From Ceratopteris richardii (lineage: Eukaryota; Streptophyta; Polypodiopsida; Polypodiales; Pteridaceae): a stretch of 64,000 nucleotides of DNA. A model generated the notes under the pieces. That model had not been told where the DNA came from, did no database searches, and saw only the letters and a program-made list of their open reading frames with translations. The DNA is taken from contig CM035415.1 of NCBI GenBank assembly GCA_020310875.1, positions 62,001 to 126,000 on the forward strand. Reading direction: 5' to 3'. Shown piece after piece: positions 1-10,405 of the stretch; within the stretch, counting starts at the first letter, position 1, and each line of letters starts with the position of its first letter. A program made the translations under genes and the position numbers.

Positions 1-1246
1 GTGAGTGTAGCTGCATCAAAAAATTGGAACATGTACCAATTGGATGTCAAGAATTCTTTCTTGAATGGATGGATTTCAGAGGAGGTATATATGTCACAAC
101 CTCCTGGCTATGAGGACCCTAACAAGGTATCTTATGTGTGCAAATTGAATAATTCCTTATATGGACTAAAGCAAGCACCTAGGGCATGGAATCACAGGTT
201 GACCACTTACCTTCAAGACCAAGGTTTTATGATGAGTAAGGCAAATACTTCTCTATTCATCAAGAGAAGTAATTCAGAGGTAATATACCTATGTGTTTAT
301 GTTGATGACATCATACTTACATGTAATGATGTTAATGGAATTAGGCAAACCAAGAGCCAGATGATGAAGGAATTCAAGACCAATGATCTTGGTCTACTAA
401 AGTATTTTCTTGGACTTGAGTTAGTCTATACTAACTCAGGAATATACATTATTCAAAAAAAGTACATACAGGATATGTTGAAAAAGTTTCATTTGCGGGA
501 TGCCAAAGTTGCAAAAACTCCAATGGAGGTAAACCTAAAACTAAGTGCCCATGAAGGTGATGAAATTGATGATGTTAGAGGTTACCAAAGCATAGTTGGA
601 AGCTTGAACTATGCTACCTTAACAAGGATTGATATTGCATATGGAGTTCGTGTGCTAAATCAGTTTATGCACAAGCCAAGGGTACCTCACCTAGAAGCTA
701 CCAAAAGAATTCTAAAGTACCTCAATGGTACAGAACATCATGGTTTGTATTTCCCTTACACTTCAAACATTGATATCAAGATCTATTCAGATGCAGATTG
801 GGCAGGATGCAAGGATGATAAGAGGAGCTCCTCTGGATACATTTCATTTGCAGGTGGCAAGCCAATATCATGGTCTTCAAAGAAGCAACCTATTTTTGCT
901 TTATCCTCTACAAAGGTAGAATATAGAGGACTGGCTAATGCCACCCAAGAAGCCATATGGATCATGCTATTGTATACAGAATTGGGTTTATGTGCTAGGT
1001 CACCAATAATCTTTGAAGATAATACAAGCTCACTTCACCTTGTAGCTAATCCTATCTATCATGCTAGGACCAAACACATAGAAGTCCATTAGCATTATGT
1101 GAGAGAGAAATTATTGAGTAAAGATATTCAGCTAACCTATGTATCAACCAACATGCAATGTGCAGATTTGTACCAAAGCTTTGGATGGAACGGATTTTTG
1201 CAGGTTCAAAGCAATGATTGGATTGCAGGATATACATGAAGATTGA
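1..1246 (+). pseudogene. Ty1/copia pol 3' part (reverse transcriptase-RNase H), truncated by window edge and broken
   Basis: Seen: the frame is open from the first base, so the start lies outside the window. It reads the copia RT motifs QLDVKNSFLNG, YGLKQAPRAWN and YVDDII, then the RNase H motifs SDADWAG, SSTKVEY and EDNTSS, and ARTKHIEVH. It is interrupted by TAG at 1090-1092, where related elements have a Tyr or Gln codon. The same frame continues with HYVREK, and a frameshift near 1168-1172 moves the rest (TKALDG, CRFKAMIG) to another frame that ends at TGA 1244-1246. Known of the family: the last third of copia Pol copies element RNA into DNA inside virus-like particles. Odd: the first Glu of the usual STEAEY motif is Lys here. 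Inferred: a dead, non-autonomous copy; a polypurine tract and LTR follow directly. Confidence 0.92.
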
Positions 1247-1274
1247 AGATGAAGACCAAGCCAAAATGTTTGGC

Positions 1275-1286
1275 TTGAAGGGGAGC
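1275..1286 (+). promoter_or_regulatory. Polypurine tract of the first copia element
   Basis: The sequence TTGAAGGGGAGC lies directly before the TGTTGG that opens the 3' LTR. In LTR retrotransposons this purine run primes plus-strand DNA synthesis. Its position between the pol stop and the LTR, and its likeness to the tract of the intact element (TTGAGGGGGAGC), support the call. Confidence 0.75.
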
Positions 1287-1743
1287 TGTTGGTGCAATTC
1301 ACAAGCCTACACATTTGGCTTGAAGGATACTTTGAAGTCTATACACATATGCAGAAGCATAGGAACTCATGTTAGTGGTTAATTACAAATTTATCTCATT
1401 GTAAAAGTCACATTTGACTTGGAATCTTTGTAAACACCTAACTAAATGAATTCTTGGAAAAAGTTAACTCTGATTGAAGGAATATCTCCTAGAATATAGA
1501 GGCTTGATCATAGGGAGCCAAAATTTGAATTTGAATTCAAAATTTTACTTAGTCACTATAAAAGTGATCATGAAAAAGTCGCGGTTAGAACTCATCACTT
1601 CGGAGCTTTTCATTAGCGTCTCTGAGTGTGTGTGAGGCTTACACTCTATCCCACACCTATCTACACCATTAGGAAATGATATTCATGCCAATGGCATTGT
1701 ATACAAGTGTTCATTAATACATATATTCACATTGTTCATTTCC
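1287..1743 (+). repeat. 3' LTR of the first copia element
   Basis: It begins TGTTGGTGCA immediately after the polypurine tract and contains a TATA box (TATAAAA, 1557-1563). It runs into foreign pol coding sequence at about 1744. The right end is inferred from where RNase H-type coding sequence of another element resumes (CGCA, then AGAACCAAG); the 5' partner LTR lies outside the window. The about 457-bp length is typical for copia. The exact terminal CA and the target duplication could not be fixed, because bases at the junction could belong to either element. Confidence 0.65.
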
Positions 1744-1926
1744 GCAAGAACCAAGCACATAGAAGTCCATTACCACTTCATCAGGGAGAAGCTCATGGCA
1801 AAGGAGATTGACATTTCTTTTGTTCCAACTGAAAAGCAAGTAGCAGATATGATGACGAAGGCACTTGATGGAGTAAAGCTTTGTAGATTCAAAGCTATGG
1901 CAGGTATTCAACCTATCAAAGAATGA
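1744..1926 (+). pseudogene. C-terminal end of a second copia Pol (nested host element)
   Basis: The frame ARTKHIEVHYHFIREK, then QVADMMTKALDG and CRFKAMAG, ends at TGA 1924-1926. These are the last about 60 residues of a copia RNase H/Pol C-terminus. Everything N-terminal is missing and replaced by the LTR of the first element. Inferred: the first element inserted into pol of this one in the same orientation, so the 5' part should lie upstream of the window. A polypurine tract and LTR follow. Codons here are intact, but the fragment cannot function alone. Confidence 0.85.
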
Positions 1927-1946
1927 AGACTCAAGCATACTTTAGC

Positions 1947-1958
1947 TTGAGGGGGAGC
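1947..1958 (+). promoter_or_regulatory. Polypurine tract of the second copia element
   Basis: TTGAGGGGGAGC precedes the LTR start and matches, base for base, the tract of the intact element at 4946-4957 read on its own strand. It marks the 3' LTR boundary at 1959. Confidence 0.75.
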
Positions 1959-3035
1959 TATTGGAACATCAAGCTTACACTATGCTTGAGGTGGATTTGA
2001 TCTACATCAAAGGCTATCGCGTCGAAAGAATATTCGTTGGAGATTTCTTTTTCTTATGCTCATTTATTGTATTTTTTTGAGAGATTTTTGATGGTTCATT
2101 TACCGTGTAAAAGCCTTGATCTTTACACATGTAAAGGTAGAAAGATAGAGCCCAACTCCCACGAATTTGTGGTGGTTGAAGTTGCATTCAATCAAGCAAT
2201 CAATCACCTAAAAGTAGATCAAACTAGATCTTCACTTTTCCTAGATTGTAGGAAAGTGAATTGATTCCCTCCAACAACCATTCCCACCTTCATTTGAATT
2301 CAAAGTTCACTTGTAGAAGTCATGCCACACTCCTAGAGTCTATATAAAGACTTTCAATCACTTGTACAATACATGGAAGCAATATACATACACTTGTGAC
2401 CATTATTGTCTTGCTCCTTCAATTCTCTACATCATCTTCTTCTCCAATAGTAATGTTGAAGAGGCTGCTCCTCTCTCTCCATAGCTCCAAATTGAGTGAA
2501 AGATCACTCATTTAAGAGGTATTAGTTTCTTGTTTATGCCTATAAAAATTCATAGCATTCGGTTTAGTAGATCGGGATAAATATGGGTTTTTCTATCTCG
2601 GGGTCAATCTCTACGTATTCTTCAAAGTAGGAAGTACCACCGGTGAATGTCGCATTCATTCTTATAGAATATTTTGCTTATTCCTTATACTTTTGTGCAT
2701 TTCATACACTCAACCCTATGTGTATCACTCCCATAAAAGGATTTTTTCTAATTGTAATCAGGCTAGTCGCTATGAGCATTTGAAGTTCATTGTCTCTTCC
2801 ATAGATAGTAAGTTTTTTGAGTTAGTGGACCCGTGAACCTATTTGTTTTGTATCGACTCATTCTCCTTGATGCTCCAAAGTACATAGTGTGTTTCTTTGC
2901 ACTTATCACATGCCTATAAGGTCTATTTGAGTCTCCATAAGCTCAAGGGCTGGTCTTGTGCCGGTTGGCTTCACCAAACTTCGTCGCTTCGAAACGCACT
3001 TTTCTACCTTCTACAAGCTTCTCCAAGTTCTTTCA
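1959..3035 (+). repeat. Probable 3' LTR of the second copia element, abutting the satellite
   Basis: It starts TATTGGAACA directly after the polypurine tract; the usual TGTTGG has become TATTGG. A TATA box (TATATAAAG) lies at 2341-2349. No satellite or gene is seen up to 3035, where satellite (ATTGTATGGATAATTGAG) begins straight after a terminal CA at 3034-3035. If the whole stretch is LTR it is about 1077 bp, close to the 1044-bp LTRs of the intact element. The right end is inferred; the alternative is a shorter LTR followed by up to 600 bp of unique flank. The reading frame at 2037-2264 is not recognisable as a gene. Confidence 0.5.
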
Positions 3036-3896
3036 ATTGTATGGATAATTGAGAGTGCAAATATGTTGAAAATTTAACACAAAGTTTCAAAAAAATTAGC
3101 ACTTTAATTTTTGCCGAATATGCCTGTCTAACGCAATAGAAGGTGACTGTCGCGATAGAGGCTGAGTATCATGTCGACCTATCTATCACGATAGATGGTG
3201 TCTCTCTTGATAGACGGTATCTATCGTGGGACTCTTTCTATTGCGATAGAGGAGTGCCTATCACGATAGACCATGATTGTCGTCTGTCATGGGCTTGTCT
3301 GTCGCAATAGACGGGGTCTATCATCCGTTATATTTCTTGTCTATCACGATAGATGGTGTCTATCGCGATATACAATATGTATCATGGGGCTCTGTCTATC
3401 GTGATAGACAGGTGTCTGTGGTGATAGACACTGACTGTCATCTATCATGATAGACAGGGTCTGTCCTTCATTGAGTTTTGCTCTATCGCGATAGACACAA
3501 TTTGTCATGGAGCTCTCTCTATCATGATAGAGGAGGTCTGTTGCGATAGACGAGGTCTATCCTCTATTGTTCTTTGTTCTATTGTGATAGACGGGATATT
3601 GCCATGTAGTATTCACCATGAGCTTTCCAACAAGCTCTAGAGCTCAAAAAACGGATTTCATATGAAAAAGTTATGTCAATTCAAGATTCAGGGGGTTCAA
3701 GTAGACAATCAGCACCCTTCACAATTTTAGTGCATTTTGTCTAAAGCTTAGTAATTGTATGGATAATTAAGAGTGCAAATATGCCCAAAATTTAGAACAA
3801 ATTCTCAAAAAATTAGCACTTTAGTTTTTGTCAAATATGCTTGTCTATCGCGATAGGTGATGTCTGTCGTGATAGACACTGACTATCGCATGGGCC

Positions 3897-3901
3897 TATC
3901 T
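3897..3901. repeat. Target site duplication, left copy (TATCT)
   Basis: TATCT immediately before the LTR TG at 3902 is repeated at 10401-10405. The site is inside the common satellite phrase GGGCCTATCTAT. Confidence 0.93.
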
Positions 3902-4945
3902 TGATGGAGAATGTTAATCTCCAAAAGAACAACTTACTCTTGTGATTAGAGCACCTCTATACCAAGAGTAAGTCAAACACTTCACTAATTTAGAGGATCA
4001 ATTGCTAACTTATCAGAAATTAACAAATCTGTGAAGAAGGTGATACACAGAAAAGTCTGCTGCACTATTCATTCACATTGACCTATCAAATCTGTAAAGT
4101 TTTTAATGAAACTTTGTACGAATCATCTCCTAGAGATTGCGCAACTACTCCAAGTTGAATCACTTCAAAAGGTTAAGTATAACTTGAGAAATTGATTTCA
4201 CAAGTTACCTATGTCAGAAACTGTTATCCAAAACAGTCGACTTTACACATGTAACTTTTAAGACTTGGTTCTCCTTGAATAGAACCCATTTTACAAAATG
4301 CTTTTAGACATAAGTAGCTTATCTTTCAACTTAAAGATTAAGCCCTCACTCATGCAAAACTTTAAACTGTGCTAGGAGAAATGACCAAAACATTGACTTC
4401 GAAATCTGCGCCTGTTTTAGGAACTAGTGAACATGCTTCACATATGAATGTTCCTACACTCAATTCACTCAGCCTGATTACAATTGGAAGCTGAAACTTT
4501 GCACAGAGGTCAAGCAACTCTCAACTTAGACTTGTACAAAAGCATTCCACAATTGATCTACTGTAGAAGGAGAACACACAGAAACATCGGGCGCAAAATT
4601 TTTCATTTACTCAGAGAAAATACAACTGAGTGATGAGAGCTAACTCAAATTCACTTTCCTCTAACTTATGACTTCTATCTCCCTCATTCTTGACTTCTAA
4701 CAAATGTCACATATGCTCTCATTTGCTCTCCTACATGCCCCGACTTTTCTCAAGGTATTTATAGATAATTTGTACATAATTCTTACTGAACAAAATGATC
4801 TAAGTCATCTATGACTATGCTAATGTACATATGTGTACACTTCTCTTGTCCTCTGATTGTAATCTTCTTCCACACTTTAGGAATTGATTCTTCCTTCATC
4901 ATTTGATCTTCCAAGCCTTCAATTGGTGATTGGCATGCACCAACA
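3902..4945 (-). repeat. 3' LTR of the intact copia element
   Basis: On the element strand it opens TGTTGGTGCATGCC after the polypurine tract and closes CATTCTCCATCA. It differs from the right LTR at only three positions. A TATA-like CTATAAATA (minus) lies at 4757-4765. Confidence 0.96.
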
Positions 4946-4957
4946 GCTCCCCCTCAA
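4946..4957 (-). promoter_or_regulatory. Polypurine tract overlapping the Gag-Pol stop codon
   Basis: Read on the minus strand this is TTGAGGGGGAGC, abutting the LTR. The TGA stop of Gag-Pol (4954-4956) lies within it, so coding sequence and plus-strand primer share bases and there is no 3' untranslated spacer. Confidence 0.85.
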
Positions 4958-7900
4958 TCATCAATTGAGGTCTTCTCTGTCTTCTTGATACTTGCCATGT
5001 CTTTGAACCTTTGTAACTTAGGTCCATCCAAACTCTTTGTCATCATATCTGCCACCTGTTCTTTTGTTGGAGTGTACATCACTTCAATCTCTTTATCTAG
5101 TACCTTTTCCCTCAAGAAATGATACTGAATCTCTATATGCTTAGTCCTGGCATGAAAAACAGGGTTAGCTGCCAAATACAAAGAACTCATGTTGTCTCCA
5201 AAAATTATTGGAGTACTATGATCAATCTCAAAACTTTTCATCAATGTCTTCAACCATATGACTTCTTTTGCAGCTTCTACCATTCCCTTATACTCAGCTT
5301 CTGTGGATGATAAAGCAACTGTGTGTTGCTTCTTTGAACACCAAGACACTAACTTATCTCCAACATAACATAGATATCCATGAGTAGACCTTCTATCATC
5401 TGAGTCACCTGCCCAATCTGCATCACTAAACACTTTGATTCTTGTGTCAGAAGTGAAACCATAGTACAAACCTTCACTTAGGGTTCCCTTGATATATCTG
5501 AGTACCCTTTGGGTTGCAATCCAATGAGTCTTCTTTGGACAATGCATGAATTGTGACAACACACCTACTGCATATGATAGATCTGGCCTTGTCAAGGTAG
5601 CATAGATTAAACTACCTACCAAACTCTGATATTTCTTCATGTCATTGAACTCTTCACCTCCATACCTGCTTAACTTATGATTTACCTCCAATGGAGTGGT
5701 TGAGGTCTTGCAATCTTCCATGTTAAACTTGATCAAAAGATTCTTCAAGTATCTCTCTTGTGAAACATATACTCCATGTTGAGTATGCACAATCTGCATT
5801 CCTAGAAAATAAGATAAGTTTCCCAAGTCACTTATCTTAAACTCCTTCTCTATTTGCTTCTTGAGTTCATTGATTCCTTGAGCATCTGTTCCTGTAACAA
5901 TAATATCATCAACATAAATGCACATGTAAATATATCCATTTTCACTTGCCTTCACTAGCAAGCTACTATCTGCCTTTGATGCTTGAAAATCACATTCATT
6001 CAAGAACTTGACCAATCTGTAATTCCAAGCTCTTGGGGCTTGCTTCAACCCATATAAAGCTCTCTTGAGCTTACACACATAATCTGATTCAATTGATTCC
6101 ATGAAGCCTTCTGGTTGCTCCATATATACTTCATCTGCAATGTAACCATTAAGAAATGCATTTTTCACATCCAATTGTGATAATTTCCATCCTTTGCAAG
6201 TAGCAATAGCAATCAATGTCCTAATTGTAGACATCTTAGCAACAGGACTAAAGGTTTCATCATAATCTACCCCATAAGTTTGGGCATAACCTTTAACCAC
6301 AAGTCTAGCCTTATATCTAGACACCTTACCATCTGCAAACCTCTTTGTTTTATATACCCACTTGCATCCAATGACTTTCTGATTCTTTGGTCTTGGTACT
6401 AGTTCCCAAGTTTCATTTTCAAGTAGAGCATCATACTCTTCTTGCATTGCCTTCTCCCAATTCTGTTTACCTTTGGCTTCTTCATAAGTGGTTGGATCTT
6501 CTTCTGTTTTCACAATGTAAGCATAATCTTTTGTTGTTAGGAAAGATGTATCATAGCTATACCTTATAGGCTCTTTCCTTTCTCTTGTAGATCTTCTGAT
6601 TTCTGCACTTCTTGAAGTTTCAGCCTCATTTGATTCTGGATCAAATCTTGGCCCTTCTTCTACATGATCCTGCACTCTACATCTAGAGTCAACTTCATCA
6701 ACAATTTCTTCACATACTTTTACCTTTGCCTTTCCTTTCCTTTGTATTTCTTCAACACCTGCATACTCATTTGGTGATCCTGTATACCACATGTTTTGCT
6801 CATCAAATGTTACATCTTTAGTAACAAGAAATTGCTTTGTGGATGGACTCCACAACCTGTAACCCATTTGTCTATCATCATATCCAATAAACACATACTT
6901 CTCTGCTTTTGGTTCTAGCTTATGTCTTAATTGTGAAGGAACATAAGCATATGCAATACATCCAAATACTTTACAATGATCAAGACTAGGCTTCTTACCC
7001 CACCATGCTTCATAAGGGGTTCCTCCATCCAAAGCTTTGCAAGGCAACCTATTCACAAGGTATGTTGCAGTATTAATGGCTTCTGCCCATAAGTAATTTG
7101 GACAATTCTTTTCCTTCATCATGGCTCTTGCAAACTCTACAAGAGTCCTATTCCTCCTTTCTGCTACTCCATTTTGTTGAGGGGAGTACCTGCAAGTCAC
7201 TTCTCTTTTGATACCTGCATTCCACAAATAATCATCAAACTCTTTTGAGAAATACTCTCCCCCTCCATCTGATCTTAACCTCTTTAGCTTTTGTCCTGTG
7301 ATCCTTTCTGCATAAGCATGAAAATGTTTGAATGTCTTGAAGACTTCTGATTTGTCCTTGATTACATACAAAGTAATCCACCTGGTTGCATCATCAACAA
7401 ACAACACATAATATCTGGATCCATTTATGCTATAGTCCCTTGAGGGACCCCATACATCTGTATGAACCAATTCAAGCATATTTGAATACTTGTACCCTGA
7501 TTTGTTATAAGAACTTTTATGTGCTTTACCTAATTGACAAGCTTCACACTTGTACACCATATGTTGCCCTTCAATATTTGGCAATCCAAGCACTACCTGA
7601 CTCTTTGACATCTCCTTTATAGCTCTCTCATTGAAATGACCTAGCCTTTTATGCCATAGGTCTAATTCAGACACCTTTTGACCTCCATAGGTAAACAATG
7701 CATGTCCCACATTACCTTGGACTTTGAGAGTAAACAATCTCCCTTCCTTTTTACCTGCAATTATGGTTCTATATCCCTGATTTGGATCTTGTACATAAAC
7801 ACCATCATTTGTGAATCTTACCTCATATCCTTTCTCCACAATTTGCCCTACACTTATCAAATTTTTAGGAATAGTAGGGACATAAAGTACCTTACTCAGA

Positions 7901-9156
7901 AGTGTACTTCCACTCTTTGTCTTCACTGATCCAATGCTCTCCACTTTATGTTTGGTATTGTCACCTGTTTGAACTGTATGTCCATTCACCCTTGCTTCCA
8001 TATCAGTCATCAAGGATAGATTCCCACTCAGATGGTTGCTGCACCCTGAGTCAATATAAAACACTCTTTGATCTTCTCCCATTGATTCATGAGTTGCATT
8101 CAGGATAAGAGTCATGTCATCCTTCTGATCTGATGCATAATTGTAATAATTATTGTTGTAGGACTGAGATTGGAAGTTTCTTCCACCTCCTCTACCATAT
8201 GATGTCCTACCACCTCTTCCTCTGAAATTGCCTCTTTGGTTTCTGCCTCCTCTACCTCTCTGACTATAATTCTGATTGTTGTATCCTCCACTTTGATTAT
8301 TATACCAACAATCATTTGCCAAATGATTTGTTCTGCCACAAATCCAACAAGCTTTAGCATTATCTTTGTTCTTACCTCCTCTTCCTTTACCTCTGAAATT
8401 TGTCTTCCCTTTTGTGAAGTTAGCTTGATTTGAATTCCCTTCATCATCATTTGATTGCTTTCCTTTGCCATTCTTTTTCTTGTCTTTGGAGTACATAGCT
8501 TGACTTGTACTTCTATCATTGTCTCCTTTAAGATCCTGCTCAAAGGTTAGCATATGTCCTAGCAATTGATTAAGATCAGGAGTAAAGTGATCAAGTGACA
8601 ACTCTATGGACAATATAAAAGGCTTCCACTTCTCATCACCTCTTAGACCTGTAAGTATTTGTCTTACCAACTTTTCTTCTTCAATATCTTCATCCACTGC
8701 TCCCAAGCTATCTGCAATATCTTTCATCCTTGCCACATAATCTGAAATTGATTGTGAGCTCTTTTTCTTGAAGGTTGTGAACTCAGCCCATAGTGAGGAC
8801 TTCCTTGACTTAGTTGTATTTTGGAAATGCTCTTCCAAGGCATTCCAAACATCTGTAGCACTTTCCAAACCTCTGATGTGAGGTAGAAGGTAATCATTTA
8901 CAGCCATGTAGATGATACTCCTTGCTTGAGCATCCTTTCTCATCCAAGTCTTCAACATTGCAAGTTCTTCCCTAGTAGGAATACTTGGATCTGCAAATTC
9001 TGGTTTTTCTTCATCTCCTGTAATAAATGATATAAGATCTTTGCTCATGAGGTGTGCTTCCATCCTCATGGACCATGCTGGATAGTTCTCCCTATCTAGC
9101 TTATCAATCTGCAAGCTTTCTCCCATCTTATATCCACCTGTGTATTGAAACTTCAA
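4954..9156 (-). CDS. Gag-Pol polyprotein of Ty1/copia retrotransposon (intact, 1400 residues)
   Basis: It encodes the capsid protein and all enzymes for copying element RNA and inserting the DNA. Order seen: Gag (about residues 15-220, UBN2-like); CCHC zinc knuckle C270-C273-H278-C283 followed by a Gly/Arg/Asn-rich RNA-binding stretch (285-335); aspartic protease D369-S-G; GAG-pre-integrase with H502, H507, C537 and C540; integrase core D567, D630, E666 (the last pair with the classic 35-residue spacing); reverse transcriptase with D996 and YVDD 1081-1084; RNase H with D1245, E1286 and D1321. No stop or frameshift is present and all catalytic residues are there. Order PR-IN-RT-RH is diagnostic of Ty1/copia. 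Translation may begin at Met1 or Met11 (MGESLQ); the latter gives a more usual Gag N-terminus. Gag and Pol share one frame, so the Gag excess must arise without frameshifting. Confidence 0.97.
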   Translation of the reverse strand: MKFQYTGGYKMGESLQIDKLDRENYPAWSMRMEAHLMSKDLISFITGDEEKPEFADPSIPTREELAMLKTWMRKDAQARSIIYMAVNDYLLPHIRGLESATDVWNALEEHFQNTTKSRKSSLWAEFTTFKKKSSQSISDYVARMKDIADSLGAVDEDIEEEKLVRQILTGLRGDEKWKPFILSIELSLDHFTPDLNQLLGHMLTFEQDLKGDNDRSTSQAMYSKDKKKNGKGKQSNDDEGNSNQANFTKGKTNFRGKGRGGKNKDNAKACWICGRTNHLANDCWYNNQSGGYNNQNYSQRGRGGRNQRGNFRGRGGRTSYGRGGGRNFQSQSYNNNYYNYASDQKDDMTLILNATHESMGEDQRVFYIDSGCSNHLSGNLSLMTDMEARVNGHTVQTGDNTKHKVESIGSVKTKSGSTLLSKVLYVPTIPKNLISVGQIVEKGYEVRFTNDGVYVQDPNQGYRTIIAGKKEGRLFTLKVQGNVGHALFTYGGQKVSELDLWHKRLGHFNERAIKEMSKSQVVLGLPNIEGQHMVYKCEACQLGKAHKSSYNKSGYKYSNMLELVHTDVWGPSRDYSINGSRYYVLFVDDATRWITLYVIKDKSEVFKTFKHFHAYAERITGQKLKRLRSDGGGEYFSKEFDDYLWNAGIKREVTCRYSPQQNGVAERRNRTLVEFARAMMKEKNCPNYLWAEAINTATYLVNRLPCKALDGGTPYEAWWGKKPSLDHCKVFGCIAYAYVPSQLRHKLEPKAEKYVFIGYDDRQMGYRLWSPSTKQFLVTKDVTFDEQNMWYTGSPNEYAGVEEIQRKGKAKVKVCEEIVDEVDSRCRVQDHVEEGPRFDPESNEAETSRSAEIRRSTRERKEPIRYSYDTSFLTTKDYAYIVKTEEDPTTYEEAKGKQNWEKAMQEEYDALLENETWELVPRPKNQKVIGCKWVYKTKRFADGKVSRYKARLVVKGYAQTYGVDYDETFSPVAKMSTIRTLIAIATCKGWKLSQLDVKNAFLNGYIADEVYMEQPEGFMESIESDYVCKLKRALYGLKQAPRAWNYRLVKFLNECDFQASKADSSLLVKASENGYIYMCIYVDDIIVTGTDAQGINELKKQIEKEFKISDLGNLSYFLGMQIVHTQHGVYVSQERYLKNLLIKFNMEDCKTSTTPLEVNHKLSRYGGEEFNDMKKYQSLVGSLIYATLTRPDLSYAVGVLSQFMHCPKKTHWIATQRVLRYIKGTLSEGLYYGFTSDTRIKVFSDADWAGDSDDRRSTHGYLCYVGDKLVSWCSKKQHTVALSSTEAEYKGMVEAAKEVIWLKTLMKSFEIDHSTPIIFGDNMSSLYLAANPVFHARTKHIEIQYHFLREKVLDKEIEVMYTPTKEQVADMMTKSLDGPKLQRFKDMASIKKTEKTSIDD

Positions 9157-9343
9157 GCTTTAAAAACAATGTATGTACCTTTACTTCGAATTGAACTCCT
9201 TTTGCCTTTCTTGATGTCAAATAGTCTTCTCCTCAAGCTTTGACTCCAAGCTTTCACTTCTTGATCCTTCAAGTGTTGAATCTCTTGAATCTGCAGCAGT
9301 CGGGATCTTTCTTTCTTCAAATTTCTTCAAATTGATGTCTCCT
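9157..9343 (-). other. 5' untranslated leader of the copia element
   Basis: About 190 bp between the primer binding site and the Gag start on the minus strand. No frame or RNA gene is seen. It would contain any packaging signal, but none can be identified by eye. Confidence 0.7.
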
Positions 9344-9355
9344 GCTCTGATACCA
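9344..9355 (-). promoter_or_regulatory. Primer binding site for initiator Met-tRNA
   Basis: Read on the minus strand the sequence is TGGTATCAGAGC, one base inside the 5' LTR end. It is the canonical complement of the 3' end of plant initiator Met-tRNA, used to start minus-strand DNA synthesis in copia elements. Confidence 0.93.
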
Positions 9356-9356
9356 C

Positions 9357-10400
9357 TGATGGAGAATGTTAATCTCCAAAAGAACAACTTACTCTTGTGA
9401 TTAGAGCACCTCTATACCAAGAGTAAGTCAAACACTTCACTAATTTAGAGGATCAATTGCTAACTTATCAGAAATTAACAAATCTGTGAAGAAGGTGATA
9501 CACAGAAAAGTCTGCTGCACTATTCATTCACATTGACCTATCAAATCTGTAAAGTTTTTAATGAAACTTTGTACGAATCATCTCCTAGAGATTGCGCAAC
9601 TACTCCAAGTTGAATCACTTCAAAAGGTTAAGTATAACTTGAGAAATTGATTTCACAAGTTACCTATGTCAGAAACTGTTATCCAAAACAGTCGACTTTA
9701 CACCTGTAACTTTTAAGACTTGGTTCTCCTTGAATAGAACCCGTTTTACAAAATGCTTTTAGACATAAGTAGCTTATCTTTCAACTTAAAGATTAAGCCC
9801 TCACTCATGCAAAACTTTAAACTGTGCTAGGAGAAATGACCAAAACATTGACTTCGAAATCTGCGCCTGTTTTAGGAACTAGTGAACATGCTTCACATAT
9901 GAATGTTCCTACACTCAATTCACTCAGCCTGATTACAATTGGAAGCTGAAACTTTGCACAGAGGTCAAGCAACTCTCAACTTAGACTTGTACAAAAGCAT
10001 TCCACAATTGATCTACTGTAGAAGGAGAACACACAGAAACATCGGGCGCAAAATTTTTCATTTACTCAGAGAAAATACAACTGAGTGATGAGAGCTAACT
10101 CAAATTCACTTTCCTCTAACTTATGACTTCTGTCTCCCTCATTCTTGACTTCTAACAAATGTCACATATGCTCTCATTTGCTCTCCTACATGCCCCGACT
10201 TTTCTCAAGGTATTTATAGATAATTTGTACATAATTCTTACTGAACAAAATGATCTAAGTCATCTATGACTATGCTAATGTACATATGTGTACACTTCTC
10301 TTGTCCTCTGATTGTAATCTTCTTCCACACTTTAGGAATTGATTCTTCCTTCATCATTTGATCTTCCAAGCCTTCAATTGGTGATTGGCATGCACCAACA
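9357..10400 (-). repeat. 5' LTR of the intact copia element
   Basis: 1044 bp, the same length as the left LTR with three substitutions between them. It ends in CA next to the primer site. As the 5' LTR it supplies the promoter for Gag-Pol. Confidence 0.96.
10211..10219 (-). promoter_or_regulatory. TATA box in the 5' LTR
   Basis: CTATAAATA on the minus strand, about 190 bp into the LTR from its outer end; the same site occurs in the other LTR. It is likely the core promoter of the element; the start site itself is not visible. Confidence 0.6.
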
Positions 10401-10405
10401 TATCT
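10401..10405. repeat. Target site duplication, right copy (TATCT)
   Basis: TATCT directly after the LTR end matches 3897-3901, and satellite resumes in phase (TATCTATTGCGATAG). Confidence 0.93.

Larger units (their letters stand above)
3902..10400 (-). mobile_element. Complete, young Ty1/copia LTR retrotransposon
   Basis: 6499 bp on the minus strand. Both LTRs are 1044 bp (3902-4945 and 9357-10400). Between them lie a Met-tRNA primer site, one intact Gag-Pol frame and a polypurine tract. It is flanked by TATCT on both sides (3897-3901 and 10401-10405), a 5-bp target duplication, and the flanking satellite reads on correctly when the element is removed. Aligned by eye, the LTRs differ at three substitutions and no indels: A4249/C9704, A4288/G9743 and A4677/G10132. 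Inferred: a recent insertion into the satellite, perhaps still autonomous. The lineage within Ty1/copia is not assigned. Confidence 0.97.

Noticed and set aside
2037..2264. 75-codon frame near the left edge as a host gene
   Set aside because: It lies between the polypurine tract and TATA box of a copia LTR and has no recognisable motif.
8112..8543. 143-codon frame within the intact copia element
   Set aside because: It is an out-of-frame shadow of the Gag zinc-knuckle and Gly/Arg region.
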